The position numbers and the translations under genes were made by a program. The notes below the pieces were generated by a model. That model saw nothing but the letters and a program-made list of their open reading frames with translations. It searched no databases and was not told where the DNA came from. From Pseudomonadota bacterium (lineage in GTDB: Bacteria; Pseudomonadota; Alphaproteobacteria; Rhizobiales; Rhizobiaceae), in contig JAEWLS010000013.1 of assembly GCA_023457435.1 (NCBI GenBank), positions 62,001-126,000 of the forward strand: DNA of 64,000 bases, given 5' to 3'. Shown here one piece after another: positions 40,919 to 48,292 of the stretch; positions within the stretch are counted from its first letter, which is position 1; each line of letters begins with the position of its first letter.

Positions 40919-40942
40919 GCATCAGATACCTGCTATCGAAGT

Positions 40943-40957
40943 CGTGCATTTGGCACG
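40943..40957. promoter_or_regulatory. Candidate LysR-type operator dyad
   Basis: CGTGC (40943-40947), five bases ATTTG, GCACG (40953-40957): a perfect 5-bp inverted repeat in the divergent gap, 25 nt upstream of the LysR start. The size and AT-rich centre suit an LTTR half-site pair. Confidence 0.45.
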
Positions 40958-41019
40958 GCGCTGAAGCTTCTGTCTATTGGCGTGGAGAGTGCGGGCCGAC
41001 GATCTGTGGTGGAGGCGAC

Positions 41020-42276
41020 ATGAGTACGGATGACGCTTCCCGCGGACCTGAGAGGCAGCTCGTCACTGTCCTGGACTACGAGGCGCGGGCTCGCGAGGTC
41101 CTGCCCGCGAATGGCTTCGCGACGCTCTTCGGAGCAGACGGCGCCCGGACCTGGCAAACCAACACCAACAATCTTGCCGCGCTCGAGGCCGTGAAGCTTA
41201 GGCCGCGCGTGCTTGCCGGACATGGCACGCGCGATCTTGCCGTAGAGGTGCTCGGCTCGAAGATCGCGTTCCCGGTGATCCTCGCGCCTTCCGGTTCGCA
41301 CCAGCGTGTCCATGCAGACGGAGAGCTGGCGACGGCGAAGGCAGCCGCACGCGCCGGCACCATCATGACCTTGAGCACGGTGTCGAACTTCAGCATCGAG
41401 GAGGTTTCTGAGGCCGCTGCCGGCCCGCTGTGGTTTCAGCTCTACGTGCTCAAGGACCGCGGTCTGACCGCCTCGCTGATCCAGCGCGCGGCCGCGGCCG
41501 GCTACCGGGCCATCGTCCTGACGGTCGACAACATCTCAGGCCGGCTCAGCAACAAGGAGCGTCTGAGCCTGTACAATTACTCTTGGGACAGCGAGGTCAG
41601 CCACTCTCGCACGCTTGAACCAGGCAGGGTGCTGCGGAATTTCAGCGATGTTCCCTTGGAGCGCCGGTTCGAGCGCGGTTCCTTGATCGATGCGTTCGAC
41701 CCCACCCTTTCGTGGCGGGATCTGGCATGGATCCGATCCCAGACGACTCTCCCGATCGTCGTCAAGGGCATTCAAACAGCTGAAGATGCGAGGCTTTGCA
41801 TCGACAATGGCGTCGATGGGCTGGTGGTCTCGAACCACGGCGGCACGTCGGTCGAGCTCGAGGGCCTGCCAGGAACGATGACCGTGCTGCCCGAGGTCGT
41901 CGATGCTGCCGACGGTAAGGTTGAGGTTCTGGTCGATGGCGGAATCCGGCGAGGCCGCGATGTCTTCAAGGCGCTCGCTCTCGGTGCCCGCGCCGTACTT
42001 ATCGGTCGTGCCGTGCAGTGGGGTCTGGCGGTATCCGGCGAAGATGGCGTGTTCGGGGTCTTGGAGATCCTGCGCCGGGAACTGGACAGCGTCATGGGCG
42101 GCTGCGGTGTCGCCAGCGCATCTGCCGCCCCGCGCAGCGCCGTAACTCAGCCTGGAGAACGAGGAGCCGGCCTTGTCGCCGACCTTCAGGCGCTCTCGCT
42201 TCTTGCAGACTCGGGCCACCTTGAGCCCGCAGAGTTCGCTGCAGCGAAGAGGAGGCTGCTCGAACATTCGCATTGA
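41020..42276 (+). CDS. FMN-dependent alpha-hydroxy-acid oxidase-family protein with C-terminal SHOCT-like tail
   Basis: A 418-aa protein, mostly a TIM-barrel FMN enzyme (about 15-365): FPVILAPSG, WFQLYVLKDRG with the conserved Tyr, VVKGI with the catalytic-site Lys249, and the catalytic His273 in SNHGG. The next position, normally the carboxylate-binding Arg of SNHGGRQ, is Thr276. Residues 384-415 (DLQALSLLADSGHLEPAEF) resemble a SHOCT domain, not usual for this family. It is a flavin oxidase or dehydrogenase, but the substrate may differ from a simple 2-hydroxy acid. SD GGAGG precedes the ATG. Confidence 0.85.
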   Translation: MSTDDASRGPERQLVTVLDYEARAREVLPANGFATLFGADGARTWQTNTNNLAALEAVKLRPRVLAGHGTRDLAVEVLGSKIAFPVILAPSGSHQRVHADGELATAKAAARAGTIMTLSTVSNFSIEEVSEAAAGPLWFQLYVLKDRGLTASLIQRAAAAGYRAIVLTVDNISGRLSNKERLSLYNYSWDSEVSHSRTLEPGRVLRNFSDVPLERRFERGSLIDAFDPTLSWRDLAWIRSQTTLPIVVKGIQTAEDARLCIDNGVDGLVVSNHGGTSVELEGLPGTMTVLPEVVDAADGKVEVLVDGGIRRGRDVFKALALGARAVLIGRAVQWGLAVSGEDGVFGVLEILRRELDSVMGGCGVASASAAPRSAVTQPGERGAGLVADLQALSLLADSGHLEPAEFAAAKRRLLEHSH

Positions 42277-42328
42277 TCGTGGAATCCGCGCCGCATCGGC
42301 CCGGATCAAGTGGAGGAGGAAGACTGGC

Positions 42329-43204
42329 ATGGGTGCTTTGAAAATGTCGCGCGGCATGTGCGCGGCCGCGATCCTGATGGCGTCGGCGTCGGCTGCGCTC
42401 GCACAGGACGTCGCCGTCGATGCCGCGATCCAGGCCAAGGTGCCGCAGGCCGTGTCCGCGACTGGAAAGGTCGTGAATGCTGCATTTCCGAACGTGCCCT
42501 ACACCATTCCGCAGGAATCGGGCGTGACCGGCGCCGGCGTCGAGCTGGCGGCGGCGATCGGACAGGTTCTCGGCCTGCCGACAGAGCAGTCGGTAATCGC
42601 CAATACTGCTGCCGCCCGTGTCGGCGTGCAGAGCGGCCGCTACAATTTCGCGATGGGCCCGATCATCGACACCGCGGAGGTCGAAAAGGAACTCGACGTC
42701 ATCCCGTGGACCAAGACCTCCCCGGGCTTTCTCTATCGCGCCGAAGAAACCCGCAACGACGTCCTGGAATTCTGCGGCGTGAAGTTCGGCATCGTGTCCG
42801 GAAGCATTCCCGCCGAACGCAACATGGAAGCGCTCACCAAGGCCTGCGCTGCCGCTGGCAAACCGGAACAGGAAGTGGCGGGTTACAGCGACCAGAATGC
42901 CATGATCCTCGCGCTTGAGGCCGGGCGCGCCGATGCGGTGCTGATGACATCGGCGGCAGCGGCCTACGCCGCCAGCGTCCGCGGCGATCGCCTGAAGGCG
43001 TTCATGGCGGAATCCGACATATTCGGTGTCGGCCAGTTCTCCGGGGTGGTGCTGAAGAAGGGCGAGCCTCTTTCTGAAGTCGTACTGGAGGCGATGCAGA
43101 AGCTCCAGGCTGACGGCGTCTACGACCGCATCATGGAGAAATACAATCTCACCGGGTTGAGGGTCGAGAAGATGCAGCTGAACCCCATGACGAAGGCCAA
43201 CTAG
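42329..43204 (+). CDS. Polar amino-acid-type ABC transporter substrate-binding protein
   Basis: A 291-aa type 2 periplasmic binding protein. The signal peptide ends near AALA-Q (about residue 24). The mature part has the GVELAAAIGQVLGL, MGPIIDT and KFGIVSGSIPAERN segments of the family-3 solute-binding proteins, a weak GxxDxI ligand signature. ATG 42329 follows SD GGAGGAGG; the longer frame from 42173 lacks one. The ligand is unknown; the neighbouring oxidase and reductase suggest an amino-acid or hydroxy-acid derivative. Confidence 0.87.
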   Translation: MGALKMSRGMCAAAILMASASAALAQDVAVDAAIQAKVPQAVSATGKVVNAAFPNVPYTIPQESGVTGAGVELAAAIGQVLGLPTEQSVIANTAAARVGVQSGRYNFAMGPIIDTAEVEKELDVIPWTKTSPGFLYRAEETRNDVLEFCGVKFGIVSGSIPAERNMEALTKACAAAGKPEQEVAGYSDQNAMILALEAGRADAVLMTSAAAAYAASVRGDRLKAFMAESDIFGVGQFSGVVLKKGEPLSEVVLEAMQKLQADGVYDRIMEKYNLTGLRVEKMQLNPMTKAN

Positions 43205-43215
43205 GAACTTTCGCT

Positions 43216-44082
43216 TTGCCGCAAGCGACCGAAAACCTGCAGCGGGTGCGACATCGTCATCCGCTGCTGCGCAACTTGGTGTCCGTCTTCGTGGCGGTCG
43301 CGGGGCTTTCCGTCGTCTATCTGGCGGCAACCAATCCCCGATTCGAGTGGGAGGTCGTGGCAAGCTACATGACCGCCCGCTCGATTCTGCGCGGTCTCGG
43401 CACGACGCTGGCCCTCACTGCCGTGGTCATGCTCGTCGGTTCGGTACTCGGAGCCATCGTGGCCGTGGGGCGCCTCAGCTCCTTCCCCCTGCTTTCAGGG
43501 GCCTCGTGGCTGTTCACCTACGTGTTTCGCGCGGTACCGGCTCTGGTTCAGCTGATCTTCTGGTTCAACCTGGCCTACATCATCCCGCGAATGTCCCTCA
43601 GCATTCCGTTCGGGCCCGTACTCTTCGACGTCGACACCAACGCGCTCATCACCACCTGGACTGCCGCCGTTCTGGGGCTTGGCCTCTGCGAGGCTGCTTA
43701 CATGGCGGAGATCATCCGCGCCGGCATTCTCTCCGTCGACCGCGGCCAGACCGAAGCCGCAAAGGCGATAGGGCTGCGCAACGATCAGGTCTTCTTCCGC
43801 ATCGTCCTGCCGCAATCGATGCGGTTCATCATTCCTCCGCTCGGCAGCCAGACCATCGCGGCGCTGAAGGCCACATCGCTGGTCAGCGTCATCGCGATGA
43901 CCGACCTGCTGCATTCCGCGCAAGCCATTTACAGCCGGACGATGCAGGTCGTTCCGCTGCTCCTTGTCGCGACGATCTGGTACCTCATTCTCGTCAGCCT
44001 CCTGAGCGTCGGTCAATACTGGCTCGAGCGGTACTACAACCGGGGCCACAGGCCCTCCACGATCGCGGCGGAACCGGCGTGA
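43216..44082 (+). CDS. Polar amino-acid-type ABC transporter permease
   Basis: A 288-aa HisM-family inner-membrane permease with about six membrane spans. Conserved EAA loop: EIIRAGILSVDRGQTEAAKAIGLRNDQVFFRIVLPQ. The start is a TTG at 43216, 11 nt after the binding-protein stop, with AGGAA upstream; no better ATG is nearby. It overlaps the ATPase gene by 4 nt. Confidence 0.9.
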   Translation: MPQATENLQRVRHRHPLLRNLVSVFVAVAGLSVVYLAATNPRFEWEVVASYMTARSILRGLGTTLALTAVVMLVGSVLGAIVAVGRLSSFPLLSGASWLFTYVFRAVPALVQLIFWFNLAYIIPRMSLSIPFGPVLFDVDTNALITTWTAAVLGLGLCEAAYMAEIIRAGILSVDRGQTEAAKAIGLRNDQVFFRIVLPQSMRFIIPPLGSQTIAALKATSLVSVIAMTDLLHSAQAIYSRTMQVVPLLLVATIWYLILVSLLSVGQYWLERYYNRGHRPSTIAAEPA

Positions 44083-44858
44083 GTTCCGCGCTGCTCTCCA
44101 TCCGCAATGTGACCAAGCGCTTCGGCAGCCTGGTGGCGCTCGACGACGTGAGTCTGGAGGTTGCGGAGGGCGAGGTCATCGCCGTTCTCGGACCGTCCGG
44201 TTCTGGAAAATCGACGCTGATACGCTGCGTCCACCAGCTCGAGGCGGTGGACAGCGGAACGATCTCGCTCCGCGGCGAGCTCTTGGGCGTGGAGAAGCGG
44301 GCCGACAGGCTGGTACCGCTTCCCGAACGACGAATTGCCCGTCAGCGATCGCGCATCGGCATGGTGTTTCAGCAGTTCAACCTGTTTCAGCATTTCACCG
44401 TGCTGGAAAACATCGTCGAGGGGCCGATCCGCGTCAAAGGTGCATCTCCGGCAGCGGCGAGGGCAAAGGCGCTCGAACTGCTCCAGCGCGTGAAGCTGTC
44501 GGATAAGGTTTCCGCCTACCCGCGCCAGCTCTCGGGAGGCCAGCAGCAGCGCGCCGCCATCGCGCGCGCCCTCGCCAATGAGCCGGAAATCATCCTGTTC
44601 GACGAGCCGACGAGCGCGCTCGATCCCGAATTGGTCGGCGAGGTTCTGGAGGTGATCCGTCAGGTCGCCGCAACCGGCACGACGATGGTCATCGTAACCC
44701 ACGAGGTCTCGTTCGCGCGCGAAGTCGCCTCGCGGATCGTCTTCATGGAGAACGGCAAGGTGGTCCTCGAAGGTCCTACCCGGGAGGTGTTCAGCGCTTC
44801 CCCGAGCACCCGCATGGGCTCGTTCCTGGCGCGCTCTCTACGTTCCGCACCCAATTAG
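44079..44858 (+). CDS. Polar amino-acid-type ABC transporter ATPase
   Basis: A 259-aa GlnQ/HisP-like ABC ATPase: Walker A GPSGSGKST, Q-loop in VFQQFNLFQHFTVLENI, signature LSGGQQQRAAIARAL, Walker B IILFDEPTSALDPE, and H-loop VTHEV. The GTG start at 44079 overlaps the permease stop. The frame is open upstream through the permease, but that part is a shadow. Confidence 0.93.
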   Translation: MSSALLSIRNVTKRFGSLVALDDVSLEVAEGEVIAVLGPSGSGKSTLIRCVHQLEAVDSGTISLRGELLGVEKRADRLVPLPERRIARQRSRIGMVFQQFNLFQHFTVLENIVEGPIRVKGASPAAARAKALELLQRVKLSDKVSAYPRQLSGGQQQRAAIARALANEPEIILFDEPTSALDPELVGEVLEVIRQVAATGTTMVIVTHEVSFAREVASRIVFMENGKVVLEGPTREVFSASPSTRMGSFLARSLRSAPN

Positions 44859-44871
44859 AAAAGGCAATTCG

Positions 44872-45861
44872 ATGGAATACGCGACCTTCTCTGACGGCGG
44901 CAAGGTTTCCAAGCTGTCGCTCGGTTCCTGGCATATTTTCCCGCGGTTGTCCTTCGACGACAGCGTAGCGTTGATCAAGCGTGCTCTCGACCTGGGCATC
45001 AGCTTCTTCGACGTTGGAGACTACTGGGACCACGATATCAGCAACGAAGAGCGGTTCGGTGCAGTGATGCGGCATCTCGGCGTGCGCAGGGATGCCTACC
45101 AGGTAGCCATCAAGGTATTCACGAACTCGGCCGAGAGGCGCGATGTCCTCCTGAAGGAGTCGCTTTCCCGCCTGGGCATCACCTACACCGATTTCGTCAT
45201 CTGCGCGCGACCGCCAGCGGCCGAAACCATGTCCGAGGCAGCGGAATCCATGGCGGATCTCGTAAGCTCCGGTCTGGCGAAGCGGCTCGGCTTCCACAAC
45301 TGGACGCCAGATCTGCTGGATCAGGTTATCGCGGGCCTGAAGGCGTGCAACGGACCGATGCCGCAGATGCTTCAGCTGCAGTACAGCGTCTCGCGTCGCG
45401 GCGTCGTGGAATCGCAGGAGTTCGCCGACATGTTCGCGCGGACCGGCATCAAGCTGCAGGCGGCAAACACGCTTGAAGGCGGTATCCTTGCCGGGCATGT
45501 CGTGCGCGAGCGTTTCCACGAGTCGGACCGCGCGAAGGGAACATGGTTTACCGATCGCAACATCTGCCGCGATTCAGGCGGCATACGGCCGCAGATTCGC
45601 GAGAAGGCGCAATTGCTCGCCGAGGCAGCGCGGAAGATCGGCGCAACGCCGACCCAATTGGCGATGGCCTTCTGTTTGCTCAATCCAAACCTCGCCACTG
45701 TGCTGTTCGGCGCCACTCGGCCCGAACAACTTGACGAGAACGTGGGTGCACTCAGGCTTGCCGCGGAGCGGCCCGACGAAGTGCTGGCGGCGACGGCCTC
45801 ACTCTTCGTCGACGGCACCAAGGCACCCCCGCCATTCGACCACGTCGCAGGGGTGCATTGA
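44872..45861 (+). CDS. Aldo/keto reductase family protein with non-canonical tetrad motifs
   Basis: A 329-aa TIM-barrel AKR. Recognisable parts: KLSLGSWHIF, ALDLGISFFDVGDYWDHDISNEERFG, KRLGFHNW, QLQYSV and a C-terminal PTQLAMAFCLLNPNLATVLFGATRPEQLDENV. The usual DxxxxY reads DVGDYW, shifting the Tyr by one. Lys81 is present. The position of the catalytic His (normally in an HRPD segment) reads ARPP with Ala112. The enzyme may use altered chemistry or be a binding protein. It follows the ABC ATPase by 13 nt, in the same operon. Confidence 0.87.
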   Translation: MEYATFSDGGKVSKLSLGSWHIFPRLSFDDSVALIKRALDLGISFFDVGDYWDHDISNEERFGAVMRHLGVRRDAYQVAIKVFTNSAERRDVLLKESLSRLGITYTDFVICARPPAAETMSEAAESMADLVSSGLAKRLGFHNWTPDLLDQVIAGLKACNGPMPQMLQLQYSVSRRGVVESQEFADMFARTGIKLQAANTLEGGILAGHVVRERFHESDRAKGTWFTDRNICRDSGGIRPQIREKAQLLAEAARKIGATPTQLAMAFCLLNPNLATVLFGATRPEQLDENVGALRLAAERPDEVLAATASLFVDGTKAPPPFDHVAGVH

Positions 45862-45897
45862 CCGATTCGGGCGCTGTTTCGGTTTCCGGGGCCCGCG

Positions 45898-46233
45898 CTA
45901 GGCGTCGACGCCGATGATCATCTTCTGGCTGTCCCAGCCCTCGCCGGATGCGACCAGGCAGGAGTTTCCATCGGTGCCGGTCGCGAGGATCGTCCACGTG
46001 CCGGTATGCGAGACGAACACCTCGATGACTGCTTCCTTGTCAACGATGCCCATAGCCTGCGGCTCTTCGCGGAACTGCTCGTGAAGCGCCTTCACCATGT
46101 CGTTGCGAACGCCGCAAACGGTTCCGGGCGCTGCCGTAGTGGCGGGCCCCTGCATTGCAGTTTCAGCAGTAGCCACAAGAGCCCCGCCACCGAGCGAAGC
46201 GAATGCGGCAAGCACCATAACGATCTTCTTCAT
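45898..46233 (-). CDS. Small secreted protein of unknown function
   Basis: A 111-aa protein with signal peptide MKKIVMVLAAFASLGGGALVATA-E. The mature part has two cysteines (in GTVCGVRN and NSCLVASG) that could pair. Its strands IEVFVSHTGTWTILATG and GEGWD are found in small periplasmic hypothetical proteins of Rhizobiales. The ATG at 46233 has SD GGAGA; the upstream 47 codons of open frame lack signal-peptide character. Monocistronic; no function can be assigned. Confidence 0.75.
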   Translation of the reverse strand: MKKIVMVLAAFASLGGGALVATAETAMQGPATTAAPGTVCGVRNDMVKALHEQFREEPQAMGIVDKEAVIEVFVSHTGTWTILATGTDGNSCLVASGEGWDSQKMIIGVDA

Positions 46234-46411
46234 CGCCGTCTCCTTTGGCCGCGACACAGCGTGCGCGGCCTCTGGCCCCGCCTCAGTGCTGCTGCTCGAT
46301 CCTTTGAGGGTCCAAGAACTGTTCCCTTGACTGTCGGGGAATGAAGGATTTCCGGGCTTTCGACGTTCCATCACGTTTCTTTGACGCTTTGAAACAGGCG
46401 CCTGTGGAACG

Positions 46412-46436
46412 AAAAAGGCCGGCGTCGCCGCCGGCC
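46412..46436 (-). terminator. Intrinsic terminator for mmsA
   Basis: On the minus strand: 8-bp stem GGCCGGCG / CGCCGGCC (46436-46417), 4-nt loop, then TTTTT. It lies 25 nt past the mmsA stop. A separate 12-bp palindrome ACAGGCGCCTGT is at 46394-46405. Confidence 0.85.
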
Positions 46437-46461
46437 TCTCAACAGCAAGATCGCGTTCTTC

Positions 46462-47958
46462 TCAATTCATCGTCGGTATGACGAATTCGGCACCGTCCTT
46501 GATGCCGGATGGCCAGCGCGAGGTGACCGTCTTGGTCTTGGTGTAGAACCGGAACGCGTCGGCGCCGTGCTGGTTGAGGTCGCCGAAACCCGAGCCTTTC
46601 CAGCCGCCAAACGTGTAGTACGCGATCGGGACCGGGATCGGCACGTTGACGCCGACCATGCCGACCTGCACGCGGGCGGCGAAGTCGCGAGCTGCATCGC
46701 CGTCGCGCGTGAAGATGGCGACGCCGTTGCCGTATTCGTGCTCGTTCGGCAGGCGCAGGGCCTCCTCGTAGTTGGCGGCTCGCACGACCGACAGCACCGG
46801 CCCGAAGATCTCTTCCTTGTAGATCTTCATATCCGGCTTCACGTCGTCGAACAGGCAGCCGCCCATGTAGTAGCCGTCCTCGTAGCCCTGCATCTTGAAG
46901 CCGCGGCCGTCGACGACGAGCTTGGCGCCTTCGTTCACGCCGGTGTCGACATAGCCCTTCACCCGCTCCAGCGCAGCCTTGGTCACCAGCGGGCCGAAGT
47001 CGGCGCCGCTGTCGGTCGAGGGCCCGACCTTCAGGCTCTCGACGCGCGGGACCAGCCGCTCGATGAGGCGGTCGGCGGTTTCCTTGCCGACGGGGACCGC
47101 GACCGATACCGCCATGCAGCGCTCGCCGGCGGATCCGTACCCGGCGCCGATCAGCGCATCCACGGTCTGGTCCATGTCGGCGTCCGGCATGATGATCATG
47201 TGGTTCTTGGCGCCGCCGAAGCACTGGGCGCGTTTGCCGTTGGCCGTGGCGCGGCTGTAGATGTACTGCGCGATCGGCGTCGAACCGACAAAGCCCACTG
47301 CCTTGATGTCCGGATCGTCGAGGATGGCATCGACCGCCTCCTTGTCGCCATTGACGACGTTGAGCACGCCGGCGGGAAGCCCCGCCTCGAGGAACAGCTC
47401 GGCGATGCGCATCGGCACGGATGGGTCGCGCTCGGACGGCTTCAGGATGAAGGCGTTGCCGCAGGCAAGAGCAGGCCCGATCTTCCACAGCGGGATCATG
47501 GCCGGGAAGTTGAACGGCGTGATGCCCGCGACCACGCCGAGCGGCTGACGCATTGAATAGACGTCGATGCCGGGGCCGGCGGCATCGGTGAATTCGCCCT
47601 TCATCATGTGCGGCGCGCCGATGCACACCTCGATGACCTCGAGGCCGCGCTGGATGTCGCCCTTGGCGTCGGCGATGGTCTTGCCGTGCTCGCGCGCCAG
47701 CGTTTCGGCGAGTTCGTCATATTCCCTGGCGACGAGTTCGAGGAACTTCATCAGCACGCGAACGCGGCGCTGCGGATTCGTCGCCCCCCACGCTGGCTGC
47801 GCTGCCTTGGCGTTCTCGACCGCCGCGCGAAGCTCGGCCTTCGATGCCAGCGCGACCTTGCCACGCACGCTGCCATCCATAGGCTGGAAGATCTCGGCCG
47901 TGCGGCCGCTTTTGCCGGCGACGCGCTTGCCGCCGATGAAATGCCCAACCTCGATCAT
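46462..47958 (-). CDS. mmsA: CoA-acylating methylmalonate-semialdehyde dehydrogenase
   Basis: A 498-aa ALDH-superfamily enzyme that converts (methyl)malonate semialdehyde to propionyl- or acetyl-CoA with NAD+ and CoA, in valine, inositol and beta-alanine degradation. Motifs: TPFNFPAMIPLW, VGSTPIAQYIY, the MMSDH-specific KRAQCFGGAKNHMIIMPDAD, and the catalytic Cys281 in GERCMAVS. Typical of the family, it lacks the general ALDH catalytic Glu. ATG 47958 has SD GGAG; the frame is open upstream to 48171 without support. Single gene with its own terminator. Confidence 0.95.
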   Translation of the reverse strand: MIEVGHFIGGKRVAGKSGRTAEIFQPMDGSVRGKVALASKAELRAAVENAKAAQPAWGATNPQRRVRVLMKFLELVAREYDELAETLAREHGKTIADAKGDIQRGLEVIEVCIGAPHMMKGEFTDAAGPGIDVYSMRQPLGVVAGITPFNFPAMIPLWKIGPALACGNAFILKPSERDPSVPMRIAELFLEAGLPAGVLNVVNGDKEAVDAILDDPDIKAVGFVGSTPIAQYIYSRATANGKRAQCFGGAKNHMIIMPDADMDQTVDALIGAGYGSAGERCMAVSVAVPVGKETADRLIERLVPRVESLKVGPSTDSGADFGPLVTKAALERVKGYVDTGVNEGAKLVVDGRGFKMQGYEDGYYMGGCLFDDVKPDMKIYKEEIFGPVLSVVRAANYEEALRLPNEHEYGNGVAIFTRDGDAARDFAARVQVGMVGVNVPIPVPIAYYTFGGWKGSGFGDLNQHGADAFRFYTKTKTVTSRWPSGIKDGAEFVIPTMN

Positions 47959-48292
47959 CGTCTTGCTCCCTGAAGTCTCGTCAGGCATCTTCGTGCGCGC
48001 GCTCCCGCTTGGCAATCGGGCCTGGCGCGGTGCCTGGCCACTGTGCCTAGAGGGTCGCCCTAGAGGTGTCCATTGTGCCAGGCGGCTCGAATCCGGTAGC
48101 TGTGTGCCTTTATCGCCACGCAGCAAGGCCGGTAATCCGCGTTGTTCCTGTGAACCGCAACCTTCGCGCATCTTTGCAGTTGTGGGCCGCCTGGGCTATC
48201 TCTCGAAGGTCGGGTCGCGTTGTGGGTGGGGCAGCAGTCGGTAGGGGATGGCTTCGTCTTACGGCATCGGAAGGTTCGGCCATGCGGTCGCC
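47959..48292. other. 334-nt intergenic region between divergent mmsA and the PLD lipoprotein gene
   Basis: No gene is supported. Near the mmsA start is CCTGA-N7-TCAGG (47969-47985). Further on is a long-range inverted pair GCCTGGC (48032-48038) / GCCAGGC (48077-48083), enclosing a direct repeat of CCTAGAGG. These could be operators or a leader hairpin. No clear -35/-10 pair is seen. Confidence 0.4.

Noticed and set aside
46567..47556. 329-aa plus-strand ORF opposite mmsA
   Set aside because: His/Asp/Val/Ala-rich antisense shadow of a well-conserved dehydrogenase.
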